Assembly (NCBI GenBank): GCA_049322335.1
Contig: JBMORL010000022.1
Span: 1 to 64,000, forward strand
Origin: JBMORL01 sp049322335
GTDB taxonomy: Bacteria; Bacteroidota; Bacteroidia; Flavobacteriales_D; UBA2798
Length of the DNA stretch: 64,000 nucleotides
Direction: 5' to 3'
The notes beneath the pieces are model-generated. The model worked only from the letters and a program-made list of their open reading frames with translations. It was not told where the DNA came from and searched no databases. Of this stretch, positions 51,633 to 60,047 are shown one piece after another (the first letter of the stretch is position 1; every line of letters begins with the position of its first letter). The position numbers were made by a program, and so were the translations under genes.

Positions 51633-52369
51633 TCACTTTTTATCCTCCGGCCTGAACCAGATAAGAATTTTTGTTTTATCGGCTGGTATATGTGTATTCA
51701 GAATATCCACTATTTTTTGTGCCGTGGCATGCCAGGCATTGTGAAGGGTAATTTCCAGTTTATCTCCCGGAANNNNNNNNNNNNNNNNNNNNNNNNNNNN
51801 NNNNNNNNNNNNNNNNNNNNNNNNNNNNNNNNNNNNNNNNNNNNNNNNNNNNNNNNNNNNNNNNNNNNNNNNTCCGGCCTGAACCAGATAAGAATTTTTG
51901 TTTTATCGGCTGGTATATGTGTATTCAGAATATCCACTATTTTTTGTGCCGTGGCATGCCAGGCATTGTGAAGGGTAATTTCCAGTTTATCTCCCGGAAT
52001 CGAAACAGAAATACCATGTATGCCCCCGCTCATAATTGAGGCATTGGTTTCATAAACTGAAGTGTCTTTTTCATCTTTAACAATCTGTATCAGCGAATCA
52101 AGTGCACTTCGTCTCATAATGCCGGAACAAATGGTATCTGTTTGTTTTGTGCGTTTTCCCATATAACTATTCTGTTCGCGTGTATAAAGAAACTGCCGGC
52201 CTTTGACAACAAATACAGGCTGCATGGAACCCAAATTTGATCCCAAACCTGCCGTATAAAAACGTAAATAAAATTCCTGGTATGGGTTTCGGTTCGGTTC
52301 AGAGAATGAATTGATCTCTCCGAACACAACCACCGTAAAAGCAATAAAGAAAAAGGAAAGTATTTTCAT
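51633..52369 (-). CDS. Exported protein of about 169 aa, split by an assembly artefact
   Basis: The gene runs from ATG 52369 (MKILSFFFIAFTVVVFGE, a signal peptide) across the gap to a stop at 51633. If the 100 Ns and one of the two identical 127-bp copies are removed, the frame closes perfectly at 510 bp and ends ILIWFRPEDKK. No family recognised: features are YQEFYLRFYTAG, MGKRTKQTD and GGIHGISVSIPGD. It probably is a periplasmic or outer-membrane-associated protein. It has no operon partner; the DUF3052 gene is 35 bp upstream. Confidence 0.75.
51646..51999. other. Assembly gap flanked by a duplicated 127-bp contig overlap
   Basis: 51646-51772 and 51873-51999 are identical 127-bp sequences on either side of 100 Ns. 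They are best read as the two unmerged ends of adjacent contigs: 127 is a usual largest k-mer of de Bruijn assemblers, and collapsing them restores one open frame. The true distance is therefore 227 bp shorter than shown. Confidence 0.92.
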
Positions 52370-52404
52370 TTTGTTTCTTTTACCCATGCAATATACAAAA
52401 AAAA

Positions 52405-52818
52405 TTATTTCCTGTCCTTCAACCTGATCACCAGTTTTAAGCCCGACCATATCTCGTCTATCGCGCAAACTTTTACATCCACCAACCCGTTTCTCAGGGC
52501 AATTTCACGCACTCCGTTCTCATCCAGGTCGGTGGGTATTTTGGATGACTTTTTGGGCCACGATATCCAGATCATGCCGTTTTGTTCCATCTCCGCACGA
52601 AGTGATTTCATGTCTTCATTGAGCTGGTCAGCGCTTTTTGTAAAATAGTGAATGAAATCTTTTTTCTCCTTTTTGTCTTTTACAATTTTTACATCTGACG
52701 GGAAATCTGTAAAAAGTTTGAAATAATGCTCCGGTTGTCCATATAGCTTTATCCTGGATTTTTCCTTAATTCCCAGTTTTTTGGCCAATGGTGTACCGGA
52801 ATAACCTGTTGTTTTCAT
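52405..52818 (-). CDS. DUF3052 family protein
   Basis: 137 residues of a DUF3052-type protein: GYSGTPLAKKLGIKEKSRI, MIWISWPKKSSK and VKVCAIDEIWSGLKLVIR are the recognisable blocks. A small cytoplasmic protein without known biochemical function, found in many bacteria. Its neighbour downstream is the exported protein across the gap. Upstream lies the divergent lipid desaturase gene. Confidence 0.87.
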   Translation of the reverse strand: MKTTGYSGTPLAKKLGIKEKSRIKLYGQPEHYFKLFTDFPSDVKIVKDKKEKKDFIHYFTKSADQLNEDMKSLRAEMEQNGMIWISWPKKSSKIPTDLDENGVREIALRNGLVDVKVCAIDEIWSGLKLVIRLKDRK

Positions 52819-52877
52819 AATTACTGCTTTTGCATTACCAATAGAGTAAAAATAATAAAAAATTTCTCTTCATTTTT

Positions 52878-52885
52878 TATATTTG
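52878..52885 (+). promoter_or_regulatory. -7 box of the lipid desaturase gene
   Basis: TATATTTG, a perfect TAnnTTTG, 17 bp before the GTG start. No -33 TTG at the right spacing. Confidence 0.55.
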
Positions 52886-52902
52886 TTTAAACTTCGTACT
52901 TA

Positions 52903-53625
52903 GTGAAAAACATTTTATTATCCTTTACTTCCAAAAATTATAGTTATCCGCGCTATCACCGGGTATCGGAGATTATTTCTGTTTTTCTTTTCATCTTGTA
53001 TTCTGTCCTTTTATCCATCGAACTCTTCCGCGTTTTCCTGACTATTGATACTTATTTCCTGTTTTTGGCCATTGCTATGATCCCTGCCGGCTATATTGCA
53101 GCTGATTTTGCTTCGGGGCTGGTGCATTTTTTATGTGATAATTTCGGCACTCCCGAAACACCCTGGTTCGGCCCCAGTTTTATCAAATCGTTCCGCGATC
53201 ATCACACCGACCCGAAAGGAATTACGCGCCACGATTTTATTGAAGTGAACGGAAGCAATTGTTTTGTTAGTGTTTTTGTTCTGATTCCTGTTTACTATTT
53301 TACGCCTTATCAATACTCCATCGCTGCTGCATTGTTTTCAGTATTTGTTCTCAGTTTGATTCTGTTTGTTTTTCTCACCAACCAGTTTCACAAATGGGCG
53401 CACCAGGATTCGCCTCCTGCAGTTATAAAAAAATTACAAAAAACGGGACTCATACTCGGCACTGATCATCATGCTGTTCATCACACTCAACCTTACAATA
53501 AATATTATTGCATTACCTGCGGATGGCTGAATCCGTTGTTTACCAAAATAAAATTCTTCGAAGGGTTGGAATGGTTTATTACCAGGATACTTCGTGTTAA
53601 AAAAGATCCGGGATTGCCGGAATAA
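52903..53625 (+). CDS. Lipid desaturase family protein (CarF/TMEM189/FAD4-like)
   Basis: A 240-residue membrane protein of the lipid-desaturase domain family, which contains the plasmanylethanolamine desaturases CarF/TMEM189 (forming the plasmalogen vinyl ether) and plant FAD4. The His-rich iron motifs are all present: GLVHFLCDNFG, FRDHHTDP, NQFHKWAHQ and DHHAVHHTQPYNKYYCITCGW. Three or four helices flank them (VFLFILYSVLLSIEL; FLFLAIAMIPAGYIAADF; VFVLSLILFVFL). The start is GTG 52903, with no ATG in a fitting position. It may act on membrane lipids or carotenoid regulation; it stands alone. Confidence 0.88.
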   Translation: MKNILLSFTSKNYSYPRYHRVSEIISVFLFILYSVLLSIELFRVFLTIDTYFLFLAIAMIPAGYIAADFASGLVHFLCDNFGTPETPWFGPSFIKSFRDHHTDPKGITRHDFIEVNGSNCFVSVFVLIPVYYFTPYQYSIAAALFSVFVLSLILFVFLTNQFHKWAHQDSPPAVIKKLQKTGLILGTDHHAVHHTQPYNKYYCITCGWLNPLFTKIKFFEGLEWFITRILRVKKDPGLPE

Positions 53626-53652
53626 GGTGATTTTTTAGTAAATTAGCGGTGG

Positions 53653-54477
53653 ATGAGATATTTTTTTATTATTCTTCTTTTCGTAATTAATTTTCCACTT
53701 TGTGGCCAGGTGGAAACAATTGTTTACAGGCGCACAAATACTCTCTTCATAAGATGTGATCTGGAGCATATTCCTGAACTAGCCAAAAAATATAAAAACT
53801 CAAATGTGCCTGTTGAACTGGATTTGTTTGCCGGAAAAGATATACGTAGTGAGCATTTTGAAATGATATCAGAGATGCCGGTTAAACGAATGGTGTTCGA
53901 TATCGGTTTTGAAGCAAAAGGCATTTATTGCCCCGGATTTGAAAAATTACAGCAATTGGATTCGCTAACTCTACGATTCCATTCCCAGGCCTTTTTAAAA
54001 GATATTGCAAAACTGGAAAACCTGGAATATCTTGAACTGGAACTTTTCCACGTGGATACTTCCATAAAAGAACGACCGGATTTTAATTACCTCAAAAAGT
54101 TAAGAATTACCTTGTCCCGCTTAGAAAATCTATCCTGCGTTTTCGGATCACTTCCGGCATTAAAGCAACTTGATTTTACTAAAAATGATATGAAATTGAA
54201 CTTATTTTCATCCATGCCATTACTTAATAATTCTCCACTTGAATTACTGTGCATAGCTTTAACTCCGCTTGATACAACCGGACTGAATACTATCTCTTTT
54301 CCCTATCTCAGAAAACTCATTTTATTTGGAACCGAAAAAAACATTAATCATTCTCAGTTCATCCTCAACTGTCCAAAATTGGAATTATTAGATTTTACCG
54401 GTTGTGGGATGACCAAAGAATATACTGAAAAATTACAGGAGAGATTTCCAGGCATAAAGATCAGTCGCGATTATTGA
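53653..54477 (+). CDS. Secreted leucine-rich-repeat protein
   Basis: 274 residues: signal peptide ending LCGQ, then leucine-rich repeats (LQQLDSLTLRFHSQ, LENLEYLELELFHVD, FNYLKKLRITLSRLENL, LPALKQLDFTKND, CPKLELLDFTGC). Short length and the absence of an anchor suggest a periplasmic or secreted binding protein. It has no T9SS sorting domain. 27 bp after the lipid desaturase gene. Confidence 0.8.
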   Translation: MRYFFIILLFVINFPLCGQVETIVYRRTNTLFIRCDLEHIPELAKKYKNSNVPVELDLFAGKDIRSEHFEMISEMPVKRMVFDIGFEAKGIYCPGFEKLQQLDSLTLRFHSQAFLKDIAKLENLEYLELELFHVDTSIKERPDFNYLKKLRITLSRLENLSCVFGSLPALKQLDFTKNDMKLNLFSSMPLLNNSPLELLCIALTPLDTTGLNTISFPYLRKLILFGTEKNINHSQFILNCPKLELLDFTGCGMTKEYTEKLQERFPGIKISRDY

Positions 54478-54520
54478 ATTTAGCAGGGCCTTCAAAGTTT
54501 TAAAAACCTGGAATATCTTG

Positions 54521-54964
54521 TTAACTTTTAAATTCTTTTTTGGCAGAAACAAGATTGAAAGTAAAAAATGCTGTTATGGAATAAATAATTGAAATTATGT
54601 AAACAGCTTCTATAATCCAATCTCCTGAATCACCAAACACAATGTAAAAAAATAATAGTATTACCAGAACGGAAAAAAAGGCAATTGCCATTTTAAACAT
54701 CCATTCTTTTTCGAAAAAATTTCTTGTATTAACTGCAATAATGCCAATAAGAATAATTACCGGGATTGAAAAAAATATTCCATACCAAATAAACCCCGCA
54801 ATAATCACAACAAACTGTTTAAGTGAATAAAAATGATTATTATTTTTTGTTATGGAAATGAATAACGCTATAAAAAACGGGGCAATACTAACTACCAATA
54901 TCCAGCTAACCAGCAGATAACGTATCAATGGCGAGGACTCATACTGCCGGCTTTCCATCGTCAT
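54521..54964 (-). CDS. Integral membrane protein, about four helices
   Basis: 147 residues with helices near 18-36 (ILVVSIAPFFIALFISI), 48-78 (FVVIIAGFIWYGIFFSIPVIILIGII), 90-110 (AIAFFSVLVILLFFYIVFG) and 117-140. No motif is recognised. Located 7 bp from the TonB-C-like gene, so the two probably share a transcript. Confidence 0.7.
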   Translation of the reverse strand: MTMESRQYESSPLIRYLLVSWILVVSIAPFFIALFISITKNNNHFYSLKQFVVIIAGFIWYGIFFSIPVIILIGIIAVNTRNFFEKEWMFKMAIAFFSVLVILLFFYIVFGDSGDWIIEAVYIISIIYSITAFFTFNLVSAKKEFKS

Positions 54965-54971
54965 TTATTTA

Positions 54972-55427
54972 CTAATCCAAAATAATCTTCCCTTTTTTAA
55001 TTACAAAACTAAACAAGCGCGAGCTATCCACTTCTTTTTCATTCAGTGTTCCGGCTTTCCATTGTCCAAGGGAATTAAAAACGGCTTCAATTTGTTTGTC
55101 GAGTTCATCGTTACCGGTTTTACGGTCCATTTTGCAATACACCACTTCGCCTTTGCAATTCACCACGATGTTGATCATTCCTTTTCCTTTAAAAGAAGGA
55201 TTATCTTTTATGAATTTCACTTCGTTATTCAGTCGTATCTGGATGGTTTCATTCATCACAGGACAAGCTGCTTCCCGCTGGCCGGTGAACATAGGCAACA
55301 AAGCATACACTTCTTTTTCATTGCATAAACCCGTAATAGGCTCTTTTATTTCCATTTTGGCGACTGCTTGTGAAAAAGTGGCAGAAGCCGAAAAGGTGAA
55401 GAAGATGAAGGTGAAAATTGTTTTCAT
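54972..55427 (-). CDS. Exported TonB C-terminal-domain-like protein
   Basis: 151 residues: signal peptide, then a Cys-bearing part (LCNEKEVYALLPMFTGQREAACPVMN in part) and a TonB-C-like fold (GKGMINIVVNCKGEVVYCKMDRKTGNDELDKQ, in pieces; then FNSLGQWKAGTLNEKEVDS). Unlike a true TonB it has no membrane anchor or Pro-rich spacer, so it is a soluble periplasmic homologue of unknown role. Confidence 0.75.
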   Translation of the reverse strand: MKTIFTFIFFTFSASATFSQAVAKMEIKEPITGLCNEKEVYALLPMFTGQREAACPVMNETIQIRLNNEVKFIKDNPSFKGKGMINIVVNCKGEVVYCKMDRKTGNDELDKQIEAVFNSLGQWKAGTLNEKEVDSSRLFSFVIKKGKIILD

Positions 55428-55471
55428 AGCGGGGATGTTGAAGGTTGAAAGTTAATGAAAATATTTAAATG

Positions 55472-56206
55472 TCATTGTTCTTTTGCTATCAATGAAAGTA
55501 AAATTCCTGTTGCCACGCTTACGTTCAGCGATTCGGCCTTTCCTTTTCCGGGAATAGTGATCTTTTCATCCAAAAACGCTTCAATTTTAGTTGAAATTCC
55601 ATGAGATTCCGATCCCATTATCAAAGCTGCCTTCGCTGGAAATGAAAATTCCACGGCATTTTTTCCATCCATACATGCACCGACAATTTTTGTGCCGTTT
55701 TTTTTAAGTTCCGATATTTTTTCAGCCAGTGAAACATAAAAACACTTTACCCTGAATACCGAACCCATAGACGATTGCACCGTTTTGGGATTAAAAAGTT
55801 CTACCGAATTTTCGGAGCAATACACTGTTTTTATTCCAAACCAGTCGGCTGTGCGGATGATAGTGCCTAAGTTTCCCGGATCTTTGATCTCGTCCAGTAA
55901 AAGAAAATTATTTTCTCCCGGAATATTTTCTTTACAGGAAGGAAAATGGACAACTGCCAATACTTTGTTCGGTGCTGACAATGCAGAAATTCTTTCCAGT
56001 TCACTTTCTTTTATTTCTTTTACAGGAAAAGATTTGATTTTTGTCGCTGGCTTCCATTCTCTGGTGGCATAAACAACTTCAGTCTTCCAGTCCGACAACA
56101 AAAGCTCTTCCACCAGCTTTTCTCCTTCCACAATAAATTTCTTCTCCGTTTCCCGGATTTTTTTTTGGTGAAGTTGTTTGATGTATTTTATTTCAGAGGC
56201 AGTCAT
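55472..56206 (-). CDS. SpoU/TrmH-type RNA 2'-O-methyltransferase
   Basis: 244 residues: an N-terminal substrate-binding domain (IKQLHQKKIRETEKKFIVEGEKLV) and a SPOUT knot with motif 1 DEIKDPGNLGTIIRTADW, motif 2 LIMGSESHGIS and motif 3 ESLNVSVATGILL. Methylates ribose of rRNA or tRNA using SAM; the exact site is not predictable. A solitary gene. Confidence 0.93.
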   Translation of the reverse strand: MTASEIKYIKQLHQKKIRETEKKFIVEGEKLVEELLLSDWKTEVVYATREWKPATKIKSFPVKEIKESELERISALSAPNKVLAVVHFPSCKENIPGENNFLLLDEIKDPGNLGTIIRTADWFGIKTVYCSENSVELFNPKTVQSSMGSVFRVKCFYVSLAEKISELKKNGTKIVGACMDGKNAVEFSFPAKAALIMGSESHGISTKIEAFLDEKITIPGKGKAESLNVSVATGILLSLIAKEQ

Positions 56207-56254
56207 TACGGGTTATTGGCAGGGGAAGTTATTTAGTGTATGAGTAAAAATGGA

Positions 56255-56305
56255 ATAACGTTTTACTTTTAAATTCGTTACTCGTAATTCGTGTTCGCAA
56301 TTCGT
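56255..56305. repeat. AATTCGT word repeat at the 3' end of the propeller gene
   Basis: Words AATTCGTTACTCG, TAATTCGTGTTCG, CAATTCGTCATTC run for about 45 bp and end 3 bp before the stop codon of the sensor gene (reading on the minus strand it follows that gene). Another member of the intergenic word-repeat class. Confidence 0.6.
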
Positions 56306-56308
56306 CAT

Positions 56309-59300
56309 TCAGCATTTCACTCCTATCACCAGCACATCATCCACCTGTTCCAGGTTGCCTGCCCATTTTTCAAAAATATCTATCAGGAAGAAATTCTGTT
56401 CGGTCATTGACATATGCTGAATTTCCAGCAGCAACTGGTGGAGTTTTTTACCCATAAACTTTTTCCCCTGCGGGCCGCCAAACTGATCGACAAAACCATC
56501 GGAATACATGTAGAGCGTATCACCTTTGGTTATTTTTCGTTTATGGGTGGTGTATTCAAAGTCTCCGGTAAAATGTCCTCCGCCAATGGGTGATTTGTCG
56601 CCTTCAATTTTTTCGAGAGAACCGTTTTTGATAATTACCAGGGGGCGGAAAGCACCGGCAAATTCCACTTCATTGGTTTTGGTATCAATTACGCAGATAG
56701 ACAGATCCATTCCGTCATTGGCATCTTTTTCTTTTCCTTCCTGTTTCAACGCAGCTTTTACCGCAAGACGTAACAGCCTGAGGATTTCAGCAGGTTGGGT
56801 TATTTTCTTTTCAAGAATTACCTGGTTAAGGATATTATGGCCGATCATACTCATAAAAGCTCCCGGAACCCCGTGACCGGTGCAATCAACAGCTGCTATG
56901 ATTTTTTTATTTTCCACCACACCAAACCAGTAAAAGTCACCGCTCACAATATCTTTTGGCCTGAAAAGGATAAATGAATCGGGAAGGTGGTTGAAAATAT
57001 AATTGCGGTCGGGCAAAATAGCTTCCTGGATTCTTTTGGCATACTCGATACTGCTCATAATATCACGGTTCTTTTCAGCCAGCTCACGGGTACGCTGAGC
57101 CACCATTTCTTCGAGGCGTTTCTTTTCTTTTTTGATACTGGCAATACGAAGGCGGATAAACAAAAATACAATGGCAATGGTGAGGAAAATGCAAAGTGTA
57201 TAAAACCATTTTGTTTTCCAGAAAGGCGGAATAATAACAATTTTTATAGCCACTCCTTCATTGTTCCAAACGCCATCATTATTGGTGGCTTTCACCCTGA
57301 AAATATACTCGCCACCCTGCAAGTCGGTATAGTTGGCAAACGACCGGGTGGAAGGAACCGACCAGTCTTCATCCACCCCTTCCATTTTGTAGGAGTAAAG
57401 ATTTTTTTCAGGAAGCACATAATCCAGCGATGCGAATTCGAATGACAAAAAGTTTTGACGATAATTCAGTTCAATATTTTTTTTGTGTGTGATAGCAGAA
57501 TCCAGTTCATAATCTTTGCCCAACACTTTAAACGAAGTGATCACTACGGGAGGTATATAGGGATTATCAACAATATTTTCGGGAAAAAAATGGTTAAACC
57601 CGTTTACTCCACCGAAAAACATCTCGCCTCTTTTGGTTTGCAGAAATGCGTTTTGATTGAATTCATCTCCCTGCAATCCGTCAATGGCATAATACATTCT
57701 CACCTTTTGCACCTGTTTTCCTTCTTCGGGATTGAATTTGGTAAGTCCGTTGTTCGAACTCAGCCAGAGATTTCCCTGTTTATCAAACAATATTCCCACT
57801 ATAAAATTACTCGACAGCCCATCGCTTTCATTATAGTTGGTGAATTTATCGGCTGCCACATCGAATTTACTCAGTCCGTTTTTTGTTCCGAACCATAAAT
57901 TTCCTTTCCCGTCATCAGCAATACAATGAATGGTATTATTGGTAATACTGTTTTTTCCGCCCTTGATATAATTTTTAATCTCTCCCGACTTTACATCCAT
58001 TACACTTAACCCTCCACCGTTAGTTCCGATCCACAGTTTACCTGCGGGAGAAAGGTAGGAAGTGTAAATCTGGTTATGCGGCAAACCGTTTTCGGTGGTA
58101 AACACCATCACCGTATCTTTTTCAAAATCCACGTAATTGAGTCCGCCCAGGGTAGAAAGCCATAAATTTCCTTTGGCATCGGCATCAATATCCAAAACAT
58201 TATTATTGGAGATATTTACTTCGCCTTCCTCCGCTTTAAGAGGTTGTCCGAATCTGGATTCTGAAAGGTCAAAATAGTTTACTCCTCCACCCCAGGTGCC
58301 AAACCAGATCTTTCCGTTTACTTCGTTTATGCAAAGAATATTATCGTGTGTAAGATTAATATCTCTCGGGTAAAAATTTTCGAAACGGTTGCGCTGGGGA
58401 TTATAAACACTAAGGCCGGCACCGATAGTACCTACCCATATTTTTCCCCGGTTGTCTTCTTCGAAACAGAAAATAGTATTCGACTTCAATCCTTCCACAT
58501 CATACGAATCTTTGCTGATATGATTAAATTTTCCCGAAGACCGGTGATACACAGCCACACCATACGAATCGGTTCCAAACCAAAGCGAGCGTGCTTTGTC
58601 TTCATAGATCACCCGCACATAATTATCTCCCAGCGAAAACGGGTTATTTTCGATGGAACGAATAACCCTGAAATTGTCATTTTTCGGATCGTAAATACTC
58701 ACTCCGTCACCTGTTCCGATCCATAAAACACCGCGATGATCTTCGAGGATGGAAGTAACACGCCTGTTGCTTAAACTACGGGGATCGTTTTCATCATGAA
58801 AATAATAACTGAATTTTTTTCCGGTACGATCGAATTTACTCAGATAGCCCCCATCGTGTCCAATCCACAACGTTCCGCTGCGGTCTTCGTATATGGTTCG
58901 TATACGATTGGCATTCTGTACGGCATATTCGCCATTTTCATCCAGGTCGGGATACTGCTCAAACTCTTTCGACTTTTTGTTGTAGGAAAGAAGCCCGCTT
59001 TTAAATGTTCCTATCCACAACATATCGTTTACATCCAGGTAAAGTGTTCGCACCTGGTCATTCATGATGGTGAATTTCGGATTTCCTGCCAACACCATTT
59101 CATCCTTAAACCGGGTAAATTTTTTGGTTTCAATATCAAAAAGATTCAAGCCGTCATCAGTACCTATCCAAAGCGTTTTTTCATCGTTTCGGATGATGGT
59201 ATACACATTATTGTTGCTGATGGAATTTTCGTTTTTGTTCTCAAACTGGTAAGACCGGAATTCATTGGTGAACCTGTTGTATTCATTTAAGCCGCCTTCC

Positions 59301-59605
59301 AGTGTACCAATCCACAGCGTTCCGTTATCGTCTTCATAGAGGCAATTAATCCAGTTGTCGGAAATGGTTTTTTCGTTTTTCGAATCATTTTTATATACCT
59401 CAATCCGTTGACCGTTATATTTATTCAATCCGTCATCTGTACCAAACCAGATAAACCCGTTTTTATCCTGCAGAATACAATTCACCCGGCTTTGCGAAAG
59501 TCCCTGTTGTTTTCCGATGTGCTTGAATTTATATTCCTGAGAAAATCCAAAAGCAGGCAGCATCACTGCGAGAACAAAAAATAATATGTTCTGTAGCTGC
59601 TTCAT
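56309..59605 (-). CDS. Two-component-type propeller sensor with SpoIIE/PP2C phosphatase output
   Basis: 1098 residues. Signal peptide ending GFSQ; two seven-bladed regulator propellers built of about 14 repeats of the type FIWFGTDDGLNKYN / TLWIGTxEGGL; a Y_Y_Y domain (about 685-760); a membrane helix (FYTLCIFLTIAIVFLFIRL); a short coiled coil (KRLEEMVAQRTRELAEKN); then a SpoIIE phosphatase with metal Asp residues in VSGDFYWF, VDCTGHGVPGA, YMYSDGFVDQFGG and QVDDVLVIGV. Output is a Ser/Thr phosphatase instead of a histidine kinase, so it probably controls an anti-sigma-antagonist or similar switch. No partner lies beside it. Confidence 0.92.
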   Translation of the reverse strand: MKQLQNILFFVLAVMLPAFGFSQEYKFKHIGKQQGLSQSRVNCILQDKNGFIWFGTDDGLNKYNGQRIEVYKNDSKNEKTISDNWINCLYEDDNGTLWIGTLEGGLNEYNRFTNEFRSYQFENKNENSISNNNVYTIIRNDEKTLWIGTDDGLNLFDIETKKFTRFKDEMVLAGNPKFTIMNDQVRTLYLDVNDMLWIGTFKSGLLSYNKKSKEFEQYPDLDENGEYAVQNANRIRTIYEDRSGTLWIGHDGGYLSKFDRTGKKFSYYFHDENDPRSLSNRRVTSILEDHRGVLWIGTGDGVSIYDPKNDNFRVIRSIENNPFSLGDNYVRVIYEDKARSLWFGTDSYGVAVYHRSSGKFNHISKDSYDVEGLKSNTIFCFEEDNRGKIWVGTIGAGLSVYNPQRNRFENFYPRDINLTHDNILCINEVNGKIWFGTWGGGVNYFDLSESRFGQPLKAEEGEVNISNNNVLDIDADAKGNLWLSTLGGLNYVDFEKDTVMVFTTENGLPHNQIYTSYLSPAGKLWIGTNGGGLSVMDVKSGEIKNYIKGGKNSITNNTIHCIADDGKGNLWFGTKNGLSKFDVAADKFTNYNESDGLSSNFIVGILFDKQGNLWLSSNNGLTKFNPEEGKQVQKVRMYYAIDGLQGDEFNQNAFLQTKRGEMFFGGVNGFNHFFPENIVDNPYIPPVVITSFKVLGKDYELDSAITHKKNIELNYRQNFLSFEFASLDYVLPEKNLYSYKMEGVDEDWSVPSTRSFANYTDLQGGEYIFRVKATNNDGVWNNEGVAIKIVIIPPFWKTKWFYTLCIFLTIAIVFLFIRLRIASIKKEKKRLEEMVAQRTRELAEKNRDIMSSIEYAKRIQEAILPDRNYIFNHLPDSFILFRPKDIVSGDFYWFGVVENKKIIAAVDCTGHGVPGAFMSMIGHNILNQVILEKKITQPAEILRLLRLAVKAALKQEGKEKDANDGMDLSICVIDTKTNEVEFAGAFRPLVIIKNGSLEKIEGDKSPIGGGHFTGDFEYTTHKRKITKGDTLYMYSDGFVDQFGGPQGKKFMGKKLHQLLLEIQHMSMTEQNFFLIDIFEKWAGNLEQVDDVLVIGVKC

Positions 59606-60030
59606 GCGTTATTTAACAATGCGCGGAGTGCCAGTTCGTAGGAAGAGAGGCCAAAACCGGCAATAACACCTTTACAATTTTTTGCCAGGAGCGAAATATG
59701 CCGGTATTCTTCGCGTGCATACACATTTGAAATATGCACTTCCACTACAGGAACTTTTACAGAAGAAATGGCATCGCTGATAGCAACTGAAGTATGTGTA
59801 TAACCACCGGCATTAAGAATAATTCCGGTATAGGAATCGTCCATTCCCGCCTGGTGAAGGGAGTTAATGAGTTCGCCTTCCACGTTCGATTGAAAATAAT
59901 CGAGTGTGCAGGATGGAAATTTTTGCTGTAATTGCGTAAAAAAAGTGGGAAAATCAACGTTGCCGTAAACGGATGTTTCGCGAACACCCAAAAGGTTTAA
60001 ATTCGGGCCATTGATGATCCTGATTTTCAT
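59602..60030 (-). CDS. aroQ: 3-dehydroquinate dehydratase, type II
   Basis: 142 residues. Third step of the shikimate pathway. Motifs: GPNLNLLGVRE, catalytic Tyr in SVYGNV, LNAGGYTHTSVAI, catalytic His in EVHISNVYAREEYR. The stop overlaps the sensor gene's start by 4 bp. A -7 box lies only 4 bp upstream of the ATG, so it may be translated from a leaderless mRNA. Confidence 0.96.
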   Translation of the reverse strand: MKIRIINGPNLNLLGVRETSVYGNVDFPTFFTQLQQKFPSCTLDYFQSNVEGELINSLHQAGMDDSYTGIILNAGGYTHTSVAISDAISSVKVPVVEVHISNVYAREEYRHISLLAKNCKGVIAGFGLSSYELALRALLNNA

Positions 60031-60034
60031 GTCT

Positions 60035-60042
60035 CAAAGGTA
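60035..60042 (-). promoter_or_regulatory. -7 box candidate of aroQ
   Basis: Minus strand TACCTTTG (complement of CAAAGGTA) fits TAnnTTTG and ends 4 bp before the aroQ ATG at 60030. The 17-bp space to the divergent recombinase gene allows no room for a leader. No -33 element is apparent. Confidence 0.4.
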
Positions 60043-60047
60043 AAAAA

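Noticed and set aside
51646..51999. 127-bp direct repeat as a biological duplication
   Set aside because: It exactly flanks an N gap, is 100% identical and collapsing it restores a frame, so it is an assembly artefact.
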